Positions 1 through 11,745 of a stretch of 64,000 bases of DNA are shown in pieces; position 1 is the first letter of the stretch, and every line of letters starts with the position of its first letter. Location: the NCBI RefSeq assembly GCF_040436345.1, contig NC_133220.1, positions 2,584,556 through 2,648,555 of the forward strand, written 5' to 3'. A program made the translations under genes and the position numbers. Under the pieces are notes generated by a model, which worked only from the letters and a program-made list of their open reading frames with translations, did not search any database and was not told where the DNA came from. Source of the stretch: Pagrus major (Eukaryota; Chordata; Actinopteri; Spariformes; Sparidae).

Positions 1-603
1 GATGATCCTCCTTCTTCATTATTCCATTTACTTTCTTTAGAGCAGCAGATCCACTGACAGCAGAACGGCCCCACAGCAGAACACTACCAGCACCATGCTG
101 GACAGTAGGTTTGGTGTTCTGAGGTTAAAGGCTTCACCGTCTCTCCTCCAAACATGTTGCTGCTCATTGTGGCCAAACAACTCTGCTTTGAAATGGCTCC
201 AAGTGACTTTCCTGACTTGTTCAGATCAATACTGAGCTCTTTAGACTTTCCCTTTGTAGTGTTTGTGGCTGAGTCTAATGGCTGCATCAAACAAGTCCAG
301 AAAAGTCAGCAGCTGTTATCAGTCAGAATCACTCAGAAGAACTTAAGATGCTACAAAGAACATTTGATTCTCACAACTTTCTATAATCATCTAAACTGAT
401 TGTTCAAGTTACTGTATGTATATTTCTGATCCAGCAGATTTGGTCACATTTTCAGAAGACTGATAATAAATTCAGATTTGAACCAAACTTCATGAATGTT
501 TTTAGTGACAAAGTAGTTTGTGTTCCACTTATTCATCACAGAAACATGAGAGCTGTAGAAATCATTGGAGCTGAAGGCTGCCATGATGAACATGTTCTTT
601 ACA
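1..603 (-). mobile_element. Tc1-like transposon fragment, cut by the window start
   Basis: This is the same element as at 48661-49100, retaining more of the decayed transposase. The minus strand around 80-190 reads AELFGHNEQQHVW and a following GEAF in shifted frames, a typical Tc1 catalytic-domain segment. The terminal 30 bases are missing and replaced by a short CATAGTT repeat. Its position next to the gene 1 intron equals that of the 48.1-kb copy next to the gene D intron. Confidence 0.75.
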
Positions 604-1114
604 TCATAGTTCATAGTTCATAGTTGCACCATCGGGTTCAGACAGTTTGATCAGAGTTTGGTGAGATGATCCTCACACGATACAAGAGAGACGGGCAGCT
701 TTGTCTCCTTCTCAACATCTGACTGTATCTTTGTGTCCGTGCATCAACAGTCTGTAGTTGATATGACAGCCCTGAAATCTGAAGGGTGACGTGTTTTGGC
801 AGAGTTTTGCAGGTAAAAAGGTGAGGGGGCTCTGGGTGCAGGCAAAATAGAGAGAAGTTTAACATTGTTCATTTGTGTTTAGCACCAACATTGTAGTGAC
901 ACAACGCTGGTTGTAAATCTAGTGTGAGCCTCACATTGTGCTTTTCTGCTTCTCTCCTGTCTTCTCTCTTAAACACAGTGTTTCAGTCAGTGACGGGATA
1001 AAAGCAACATGCCATGATTACATCACTAGAGCCTTAGTTATACTTGATATCTCACAGTCCAGTAGTAAATGCTGTGCTGCCCTTAATAAGCTGCTGTTTA
1101 TATTGTGTTCACAG
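604..1114. other. Conserved intronic block before the C-set exon of gene 1
   Basis: From about 622 to 1090 it is nearly base-for-base identical to 43205-43690 and 49205-49690. A 75-codon minus-strand open frame (638-865) is identical in all three, but it has no protein-like features. It holds the C-set exon acceptor region. Confidence 0.7.
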
Positions 1115-1390
1115 GTGCATCAAAGCCCTTCATCACCACACTTTATGAAACAAAGGACTGGTCACTGCTGCAGTGTGAAGTTCAAGGAGCTTTTCCAAAA
1201 CCTAAAGTCGAGTGGCAGGACAGCGCTGGAAACATCCTTCCTGCTGAGGAGCCTCAGGTCTCAGAGAGAGGAGGTCGTTACTACGTTACCCTCAAGACCA
1301 CTGTGACCAAGACAGGACGCTGCCGCTGTGTAGCCACACAGGAGGAAATTAGCCATCAGATATATGCTGAGACCTACGTGCCTTTCAGGG
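1115..1390 (+). CDS. Gene 1, C-set Ig domain exon
   Basis: The exon follows a TTCACAG acceptor and precedes a GTGAGATT donor; it is 276 nt, phase 1 to phase 1. The 92-residue domain has Cys at residues 21 and 72, with Trp at 34. An extra Cys two residues before the second canonical one (CRC) is unusual and is absent from the minus-strand paralogs. Confidence 0.85.
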
Positions 1391-4300
1391 GTGAGATTTC
1401 TTTCCTGATGGTTTGGTCATCAAAAAAATTTTCATCGTTCACACGTTATTAAATTTACATTTAATTGTTGTTTCTGTGGAGTCTATGTTCAGGGTAACAA
1501 ACATGATATGCAGCAACATGTTGAGTTTTACATTTTTGTGATGTGTTTCAGAGGACTCATCCAGAAAAGTGGAGCGGTGGATGTTGGCAATTAAAGTCGT
1601 TGCTGTGCTTGTTGCAGTTTTACTTCTGGTTGCTGCTGTAATGTGCTGTATATGTAAGTTTATATCATGTATTACACCAACATATCCATCATGTGCAGAC
1701 ATCAACATTACAGATACATTGTGTGATACGATCACGTCCAGACAGTTTGTTTCTGTCTCCTCAGATTTGAACCCTTCTGTTTATTTACATGAGGCCTCTG
1801 GTTCTAATACTGACTGATTAAATTAAAGTTAATCACTTAATTCACTTCAGCTCCATCAGACAGACCTCTGAATATCACTCACTCATGTTCTTTGTATAGT
1901 TCACAAGTGAACATTTGAAAGTGGAGGCTCTACATCCTGAAGCTTTCTGCTGATAAACACAATTGAGACAAACAAAAAGGCTCATCTAGATACAAGTTAA
2001 TACTTTTTAAAGAGGCGATATGTCGTTTTGAAGAAGAAATTCAAACTCAGAATTTAAATATTTACAATATTAATGAGTAATAATTAATACAAACTGAGAA
2101 ATATGTATTTTTTCCAAAGCTGAATCAACAAGTTGTGCTCAGAGGAAAATAAGGTCCCAGAACACTACTTGAAGGTAGAAAGGTGGCAGGGTCCGCCACA
2201 TGTAAACAAAGTAAAACAGTATGAAATTGTTTATTCAGTCATGAAAACAAATCAGTCAATGAAGATCTTTCTCTTCTGATTAAAAGTCTTTCACAAAACT
2301 ACAGAACGCTCCTTTAATCCAGTTTATCATTTAATGAATGATGCTTTGGATTAAATCTCAAAATGGTTTGGTAAAAGACATCTGACTGCAGAAACGGACT
2401 TAAAACAGACGCACTGGACTCGTTTTCCAGATCTGTAGCTTTAACACTTCTGGTTTGAATGTTGTAGGTCTGAATATGTCAGGCTGTAGCCTTTTAAAGG
2501 GACAGTTCAACACTTTAAGTAAAACCCTTACCAGTGTTAGCTTCTTTCACAGAGACTGATGGCTGATTGATTCCACTGTTACATGTCTGTCTGTTGATTG
2601 TGGAGTTAAACTCAGGAGGTGGTTAGCTTAGCTTAGCATAAAGACTGGAAGCAGAAGGAAACAGACTAAAGTTAGAAATACACCTTCAGCACCAGGCTAA
2701 CTGTTTCACCCTGTTTATGGGTTTGATGCTAAAGCTAAGCTAATGGCTTCCTGATCCCATCAGAATCCATATTTATAATGAATGAATTGATTAAGTTATG
2801 AAGCCAAAGAGCTGAACATGTTCTGGTATCAGCTCTGTGACTCACAGCTGTTGGTGCTCATTATTAACACTCAGGTGTCAAAGTGCTTCATTTGGCAGCA
2901 GAGTGAGTTTGAATTGGATGTTTATAATAATCCTAATATGTAGTGATGAAGCTGAAATCATGACGTGTCATTAAATGTGAGACGGTGATCTAATGTTATG
3001 TTTGGTGGTCGACCTCAGTGAAACATTGAACATTGAGATTCTTCTGTAAAACAACGAAAGTAAAACTGAAACCGTTCAGAGCAACTTTTCACTCTCCATT
3101 CTTGACTGTTTGAAAACAGACTTTTAAAAGATGATGCAAACATTAAAATCTGCACCAAAATCATTTCTGTGTGATGTAAAAGTCGACTTTCTGTAATGTA
3201 AACTTTTGTTTTGTTTTCTGCAGATTTTCTGGTGCAAAAGCCTCGTCCAGGTGATACAGACAGTGCCTCATCAGGTAAGTCACCTCTCAGCAATGTTGGT
3301 TCATAACAAATTACATTTACTCCACTTTCAGAAAATCCCTCAAAACACACCTCTTCAAAACTTCTTACAATCACCAAAGAAGTTTGTTCTCCTCCTCCAC
3401 TTTCTGATATGTTCCCTTTACTCACAGATTAATTTTCTTTTGTGTTGTTTCCTTTGTTAAGTGACTTTAGTATCTAGAAAAGCACTATACGTTTAATGTA
3501 TCATTATTATTATTGACATTATATATACTCGAGTCCCTTTTTTGAATAAATTGTACTTTTCTGAGTAGTTTATTACAGAATACTTTTACTTGAGTAGATT
3601 GTCAGCTGGTCCCAGGTCTGCTGCTGCTCTGTTATCTACCACAGCCACGCCTCCACATGACATGAAGCAGGATAATGACTGAAGCTACAGCAGGAGTTTG
3701 GCTTTCTAATAACGCTAACCGCTAATATTCACAGACGCATTAACAACACACAGTACAATGAGCTGCAGAGCATCAGAGAACAGAGCTGACACTGAGCTGA
3801 CAGAGAGCAGTAAGCATGGCGGCAGGAACGAAGGGTGCAGAGGTGCTGCAGCTCCCCTAAAACAAGGCATTATTAAAAACACTGATCGATAGGAGTGATC
3901 AGACTTAGTAGTTTATTACAGAATACTTTTACTTGAGTAGATTATCAGCTGGCAATCAAAATCAATGGAACAAATGAAACTTTGTCTTGTGCACAAAGAA
4001 TAAAGAACTTCTTCTATAACCTGCTGAATTAATGACAAGACCCAAATAATTAAGAATTCATCATAGTGAGCGTCTCACAAAGTTGATAAAGTTTGTCCAA
4101 ACTCAACAACTTACAAAACTGAGTGATTTTATAAAGGAGTCTGGTGAGTTTCTCTCCCTTTTCATCCTCTTCTCTCTCTCTTCATCTCCTTGCTGTAGTA
4201 TGTTGGTGTTGTAGTTTGCCGTCTGTTGTAGTGACGGACGTCCTCAAATTGTTGTTAATAACTATTTAATATAAGTGATTCTGGTCATTCAAATTAAGTA

Positions 4301-5300
4301 CTTTTGTTCTCTAACTCAAGTAGTTATTCTGATTACTGCTTGTACTTCTACTTGAGAACTTATTTTTGGCTACTCTACCCACTGAATATGTATTTCTGAT
4401 TCTGGAGTGAACTGTCCCTTTGAGCCAGTTAATCATCTGACATGAGATACTTTACATTAACTCTCAAACTGATTCCTAAAAGACAGCTGGCTGCAGGAAC
4501 AGATGAAAAAACAGGATGTTGACTAGTTTTCCAGATCTGAAGCTTTAACACTTCTGGTTTGAATGTTGTAGGTCTGAATATGTCAGGCTGTAGCCTTTAA
4601 AGGGACAGTTCAACACTTTAAGTAAAACCCTTACCAGTGTCAGCTTCTTTCACAGAGACTGATGGCTGATTGATTCCACTGTTACATGTCTGTCTGTTAA
4701 TGTGGAGTTAAACTCAGGAGGTGGTTAGCTTAGCTTAGCATAAAGACTGGAAGCAGAAGGAAACAGACTAAAGTTAGAAATACACCTTCAGCACCAGGCT
4801 AACTGTTTCACCCTGTTTATGGGTTTGATGCTAAAGCTGGGCTAATGGCTTCCTGATCCCATCAGACTCCATATTGATAATGAATGAATTGATTAAGTTA
4901 TGAAGCCAAAGAGCTGAACATGTTCTGGTATCAGCTCTGTGACTCACAGCTGTGATTGCTCAGTGATCATTATTAACAGTTGAGTTTGAAATAGATGTTT
5001 ATAATAATCCTGACAGGAAGTGATGGAAGCTGAAATCTTGACATAATTAAATGTGAGTCAGTGATTTAACAGGTTGAGGATTTATGTTTGGTGGTCGAGT
5101 TCAGAGTCGTCTTTAAAACACACTGACTGAAACCATTCAGATAAATCTTTCACTCTCCATTACTGACTGTTTGAAACAGACTTTAGAAAGATGAAACAAA
5201 CATTAAAATCTTTGTTGTTCTGTTTAATATAAAGGTTGACTCTGCGTAATGCATACTTTTGTTTTCTACAGGTGACCCAGGAGCTGAAAGTGAGCTTTAA
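1115..5300 (+). CDS. Gene 1: B7/butyrophilin-like IgSF membrane protein, 3' part only
   Basis: Four exons read as the 3' half of a plus-strand Ig-superfamily gene: C-set domain 1115-1390, transmembrane 1552-1653, cytoplasmic 3224-3274 and terminal 5272-5300 with stop TAA at 5298-5300. All junctions are AG/GT and phase 1, and the joined exons stay open for 151 residues. The Ig domain has the B-strand Cys (LQCEV), the C-strand Trp (VEWQD) and the F-strand Cys (CRCVA). A hydrophobic stretch rich in V, A and L follows, then a tail ending in GAESEL. Signal-peptide and V-set exons must lie upstream of the window, as in the complete paralog at 44495-55005. By family this is a single-pass surface protein that would modulate lymphocytes, but the ligand is unknown. 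There is no B30.2 domain and no obvious ITIM tyrosine in the tail. Exon structure is firm and the family name is inference. Confidence 0.8.
1552..1653 (+). CDS. Gene 1, connecting peptide and transmembrane exon
   Basis: This 102-nt phase 1 exon lies between TGTTTCAG and GTAAGTTT. It begins with an acidic and basic stalk (EDSSRKVERW) and continues into about 20 hydrophobic residues ending in two Cys. The juxtamembrane Cys pair is a possible palmitoylation site and is replaced by Arg residues in gene D. Confidence 0.8.
2307..3223 (+). repeat. Intron segment duplicated before the two tail exons (first copy)
   Basis: About 0.9 kb including GTTAGCTTAGCTTAGCATAA and AAGACTGGAAGCAGAAGG, ending at the TTTTCTGCAG acceptor of exon 3224. 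It aligns through to the acceptor with 4415-5271. The central TTAGC-rich part is a repeat type common in fish. Confidence 0.8.
3224..3274 (+). CDS. Gene 1, cytoplasmic exon
   Basis: This 51-nt exon follows TTTTCTGCAG and is followed by GTAAGTC. It encodes a short polar tail segment (YFLVQKPRPGDTDSASS). The same exon with a few substitutions is at 51813-51863 in gene D, which supports it being real. Confidence 0.7.
3564..3952. repeat. 46-bp direct repeats bracketing a 343-base period
   Basis: AGTAGTTTATTACAGAATAC and following bases occur at 3564-3609 and 3907-3952. In gene D only one copy exists (53735-53780) and the sequence between is absent. Confidence 0.85.
4415..5271 (+). repeat. Intron segment duplicated before the two tail exons (second copy)
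   Basis: Aligns with 2307-3223 through to the acceptor of the terminal exon. The counterparts in gene D are about 50895-51812 and 54172-54994. Confidence 0.8.
5272..5300 (+). CDS. Gene 1, terminal coding exon
   Basis: The acceptor is TTTTCTACAG. The exon finishes the frame with GDPGAESEL and TAA. A (GT)n microsatellite starts 45 bases after the stop, so it would lie in the 3' UTR. Confidence 0.6.
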
Positions 5301-7090
<1,790 letters not shown>

Positions 7091-7099
7091 CAAAAGGTT

Positions 7100-10000
7100 G
7101 AGACTGTGGTTGATAATCATTTCCTGTTCATTCTCATTGAAACTGCATCAGTTACTTTACACTGGACTCTTTGGTCAGTGGTGCAGGAAATACTCAGATC
7201 TTACAACACAACACAAAGAAACTCCTTCATGATTAAAGTCCTGCATTCAGAGTCACTAAAGGAAAAGTACAGAAGTAGTAGTTTAGTTTCAAAAGTAAAA
7301 TGTCCCTTAGGACCAGTAAATGTTATGTTATGTTCACACACGTTCACACCCACACCTACATGCATGGGCACGCATACACACATGCACGCACGCAGATATG
7401 CACGCGCACACACACACACACCGTCCACATATGGGACCTGTTGTACAATCTAAGGTTGAATATACAGTAACTTTTATGTTTGGGCTGGTAAATACAGTAA
7501 CACAACAATCCTCAGCAAAATCCACCAACACACTTCATAGAAGAGAATAAAGGTTTTACATAATAAGTGGTGCCGAGGTTACAGCTGTACATAAACAGTC
7601 ATGTAGAATATCAACTGCCTCATTGGCACATATGTTTTATGTGTAGCCTACAATATAAGCTAATAAACAAAGACAACTAAGTCCAAATCAAACAGTGCGT
7701 CTCACGCTTTGCCACAGCTGACCGACCTCCCGCTGAGTTCGGGCTGGATATCAACAGACTCTGCAGACTGTTTCACCAGCAGGCTGAATGACAGAGTACA
7801 GGTTTCACATCGACTTGGCGCCAGCTTAACTGCGATGTATACAGCTGGGACCGATGACTTTCAGTGACCATTTGAACGGAGTGTGGAGGAAGGAAATACT
7901 CGAGAACAAGTGTCACAAGTTGACCTGGACGCTGCTCTCGAGCCGCTCGGCGTGAACAAAAGCCTCAGACTGTTCCACCCACCAGCTGTCTGTAAGTACA
8001 GACATCCGCGACACAGATATGAGACCGACAACATGCACTTTTGGACGATTTATTGACAGTTGCGTTTTTTTGGACAGGCAAAAAAACGCAACTGTCACCT
8101 ACACTGTCATTGTGCGCTCTGCAGCGCTCGTTGTGAAGTGGCTCGCAGGTCGCAGACTCCGGCATCTCCGTGTGAATAGTGGTGTTCAAGCCAAGTCAAC
8201 ATTAACATACATATACATGACTTGGATCGATGAGCAGGGTGATCGGAATGTTTTTCCTGGTCAGCGGACCCCCCCACACACACACACACGGCTGACCTGC
8301 AGCACATGGCACCTGCAGACCCGGCTCCCTCCCCAGGCAACTCCGCCACTTAACACTTATAAAACAGAAAAATAGGCCGACCTGTACCCAACACTAATAA
8401 ATACATAGAAACTAAATAGCAGAGTACTTAGCTCGCCCGGGGTCTGAGCTTGTGCCGCCGTCCGACTCCCCGGGGCGGCGGCGTCGCTGGGCGGCGAGGA
8501 CAGGAGCTGCTGGCGGCTGGTGGCGGCTGCGCGGCCGCACAGGGAGCGATGACGGCACAGCCTCTCTGTGTGGACCCTGGTCTGGCTACAGGAGGCAACC
8601 AGCCCCCCCCCCCTCACACCTGAGCTGCTGACTCCCCCTGGCTACCTGACGCCCTCCCCTCCTAACACCTGAGCTGCTGACTCCCCCTGGCTACCTGACG
8701 CCCTCCCCTCCTCACACCTGAGCTGCTGACTCCCCCTGGCTACCTGACGCCCTCCCCTCCTAACACCTGAGCTGCTGACTCCCCCTGGCTACCTGACGCC
8801 CTCCCCGCCCACAGAGCGGTGCAGCCGGACGCGCTGCTCCTCTCTCCGCCATCAGTCACAGCTGCACCCGATCAGCCATTAAGGAGCCCCGCTGCTGACG
8901 TCACACACCAGGTGTCTCCCCTAATCTCACCACACTATGACACCACATTATACTGTGATCTCAAACCAAATCTGAGATCCTGATACACTACAAGACACCA
9001 TTTTACAAGATCTTACCAACCATCTTCCCGGGTGAGTCTGAAGTCAGCGGGTCCACGGATTTTGTAAATCTGCTGCGGGATGAGGAACTGATCTTCTCCG
9101 CCAGTGGATCATCTTTCTGTGGTGGAGGACCTCCTCCTGTGACGAACATCTGTCGTCTCACAGTCGCCGCATCTGTGTTGGCTTTTGTTTTTAAGTTTTT
9201 CCAGCGACGTCTCTTTTCTCTTTCACTCCGGTCGATCCATTAAAACTGTATCTTTCTTTTTCACCGCGCTGTTTGTCTGTTTTCTTGTCTTCAGTGATTT
9301 GACCACATTGCTCCATTAATTCAGTCAGCAAGTTTTTCTCAAAGGAGGAAAAGTTTGAGCTTCTCTGCCATAGTAAGGCAGCTTATGATGTAGCCTATAT
9401 ATTTAATTACATATTTAATTATTAATTTTAATTTCTATATCCACAATTATCCCAGCATGGATCTATTATAAGACTTATATATATAATACATCCATGATTT
9501 TTCTTCTCCTCCTTCTTCTTCTTCTTCTCCTCCTTCTTCTGTGGTCAATGACAAGAGTAAAATACACCTTTAATCCCGCTTGAACTGTGTCATGAACAAC
9601 ACAGATGATATTTGTCATTTAAAAAAATTATTTTTCCAAGTCATTAAAATCGCAGTTTGTTATTAATAAAGTAAAATCTCATGTAGTTTTGTGTTAAAGC
9701 GCTCAGTGAACTACATCGTCTCACTCAACACACGTCACCAACACCAACATGGAGCCAACTGGGCCCAGAAAAGGTCGTAAGAAAGAGAGAGTTGGTTCTG
9801 GTTCAGTTCTGTGAGCTGCTAATATACAGGAGCAGCTCTACCATGTTTAAGTTACGAGACGACGTCACTAACGACACTGTTGGCTGTGTAGTCTTTATAA
9901 TGACGTCTGATATTTAATTAGTTTAATGACAAACTGAAACTTTATTGACTTGGAAAATTATCTTTTAAACTGAAAAACATCATATGTGAGATTCATGACA

Positions 10001-10140
10001 CAATTCAAACAGGATCAGTGAATTATTTGTCAAATTTATCTGTTGAAGTCTTCTGAAATTAAAATCACTTTTATTTCTTTGATCCCAGTTTGAACACAGA
10101 AACATCAGAAACAGTCACAACACACAGTTTTGACATTTTT
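7100..10140. other. Intergenic, convergent region between gene 1 and gene A
   Basis: No supported gene. It holds CA-rich sequence (7335-7425), an 18-bp hairpin (8054-8097), a CpG-rich block with Not I-like sites (8430-8570), the 49-bp VNTR and a TGACGTCA site (8896-8903). The CpG block could be a promoter of an unrecognised transcript, but no coding exon was found. Confidence 0.4.
8611..8812. repeat. 49-bp minisatellite, 4 units
   Basis: Unit contains CACCTGAGCTGCTGACTCCC and CTACCTGACGCCCTCCCC; the period is 49 bases. It follows a CpG-rich block (8430-8570). The duplicate at 58797-59286 has 10 units. Confidence 0.95.
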
Positions 10141-10525
10141 CATGTTTTATTCAAACGTTTGTACAGAAATGATGAAGCGCTGCCTGAAGTGACATGAAAC
10201 ACTACAAGTGCATCATCAGTGAACAACAGAAACATCAGTGTGTAACTGGACCTGACAGACTGCCTGAGCACCTGGAAACATAATAAAGAACCAACACAGG
10301 CTCGTCCCAAATAATGGCAACAAATATAAAAGTCACATTATATTTACTTGCAGCTACAAAGTGTTCACACTGACTGACAGTGTTAACAGCAGCTTTAGTT
10401 CAGTGAAGTCTGATGGTTTTAAAGCACATGTGGAGCTCAGTCAGGAGCTTTAAGCGCTACAAGCAGTCTGATAATATTTGGTCAATAGACGGCATTTATA
10501 CAGCACTGCTGCCCTCATTCATCCA

Positions 10526-10575
10526 TTCACTCACTCACTCACTCACTCACTCACTCACTCACTCACTCACTCACC
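10526..10575. repeat. (CTCA)n microsatellite
   Basis: About 12 tetranucleotide units adjoining the SINE-type repeat. Confidence 0.95.
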
Positions 10576-10708
10576 GATGGCAGTGAGCTACCATACAAGG
10601 TGCTGGTCTGACCATCGGGAGCAGTTTGGGCTTCAGCCTGTTGCTCGAGGACACTTGGACATGTGGACGGGAGGAGCCGGGGATCGAACCACCGACCCTG
10701 TGATTAAC
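10576..10708 (-). mobile_element. SINE-type tRNA-like repeat
   Basis: Read on the minus strand it starts with GGTCGGTGGTTCGATCCC, which contains a pol III B-box-like GGTTCGATCCC (10690-10680). It ends in the (CTCA)n tract. The sequence type is very common in fish. Further copies at 25791-25912, 40494-40615 and 60920-61050 lie at the same place in the duplicated 3' segment. Confidence 0.55.
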
Positions 10709-11680
10709 TGACCAGCTGCTGGAGACGCATCAGATAATCAGAGTATAAAAATAAAAGAATAAAAGCAACATAGAACAGAGTGAAAGAGCTCGTCTTTGTC
10801 CTCAACAACATTAATAACAGAGTCAAAGTTTGTTTGGTCATTTTTTCTCTTAAAGCTTCACAAGAGTGGAACTGAATCTCACCAAATATCAGAATTCAAC
10901 ACAAACTTTTCATTTAATTCTCACTGAACAGAACGATTCATTAATAATCAGCTCTGTCAGCATTAAAGGCCACCTGCTCTCTCCTGTTACAGGTACACGT
11001 CACTGTGCTGCATGAGGACCCGCTCTTATTGTGGAGGGCTGATAGTGATGTATATTAAGGTGCATGTTAAATAAAACGATGAACGAAACAAAATTAAACT
11101 ACTTTAACAACTCCTGAGACAAAACCGACAGGTTTTTTAATGAGGTCAGTCAGTGGAGGTGAATCAAACGTATCAGGTAAGTGTTACTGCTGAACACTGT
11201 TCTTTACAAATATACTCAACACAATAATAACATAATAAAAATAAAATAAAACTATGTTCTGAGTGTGTTAATTGTCATTCATTAATATCACAGAATTATG
11301 GAAAGTACATTTTTACATAATTACTCTCATTTGGACGCTTCCCGATGTTGTTACCATGGTTACGCCCTTGTGTCGGACCAACACGCCCAAAACTCGTTAA
11401 AAGAAATGCAAAGTAATGATCACCTCAGTCCAAATCTCTGTCTTCTGCATGAAAGTGCAAACAACCTTCACTTTCACTTTGCTGCCATCCCAACCCTTTA
11501 AACTGACTTTAAAACAGGTCTTAACCCTCAAACTGCCTGAAACAACCAGTCAGAACATCCTCACCATCATCCAGCATCGTCTGAAACTCAAACTGAGTCT
11601 TATAATGTTTAACTGTTACAACTCACACATACAGCAGCAGCAAACTTCACAGCACATGCAAAGAGAGTTACATTTCTGGA

Positions 11681-11745
11681 TCAGGTGGATTCTTTCAACG
11701 AGGTCGATGAGTTGGGTTCAGATTGAGTCTCTCGCTTCTCCTCGT
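11681..11745 (-). CDS. Gene A, terminal cytoplasmic exon
   Basis: The acceptor is TTCCTTCCTGCAG. The exon encodes [11 protein letters not shown] followed by a Ser/Thr-rich end and TGA (11683-11681). The tail is acidic to neutral and has no Tyr-based signalling motif. Confidence 0.65.

Larger units (their letters stand above)
10140..11680 (-). other. Presumed 3' flank of gene A
   Basis: No coding exon. A minus-strand AATAAA (in CATGTTTTATTCAAACG, about 10143) is conserved at 24978, 40052 and 60457 and may end the transcripts of this family. The SINE-type repeat lies inside. Confidence 0.35.

Noticed and set aside
638..865. 75-codon minus frame identical in three copies
   Set aside because: Identity reflects recently duplicated intron sequence; there is no domain, and the repeated copies lie at the same place ahead of the C-set exon.
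8357..8617. Minus-strand frame over the CpG-rich block
   Set aside because: GC-rich DNA gives stop-poor frames; the peptide is low complexity and is not preserved in the duplicate at 58615-58803.
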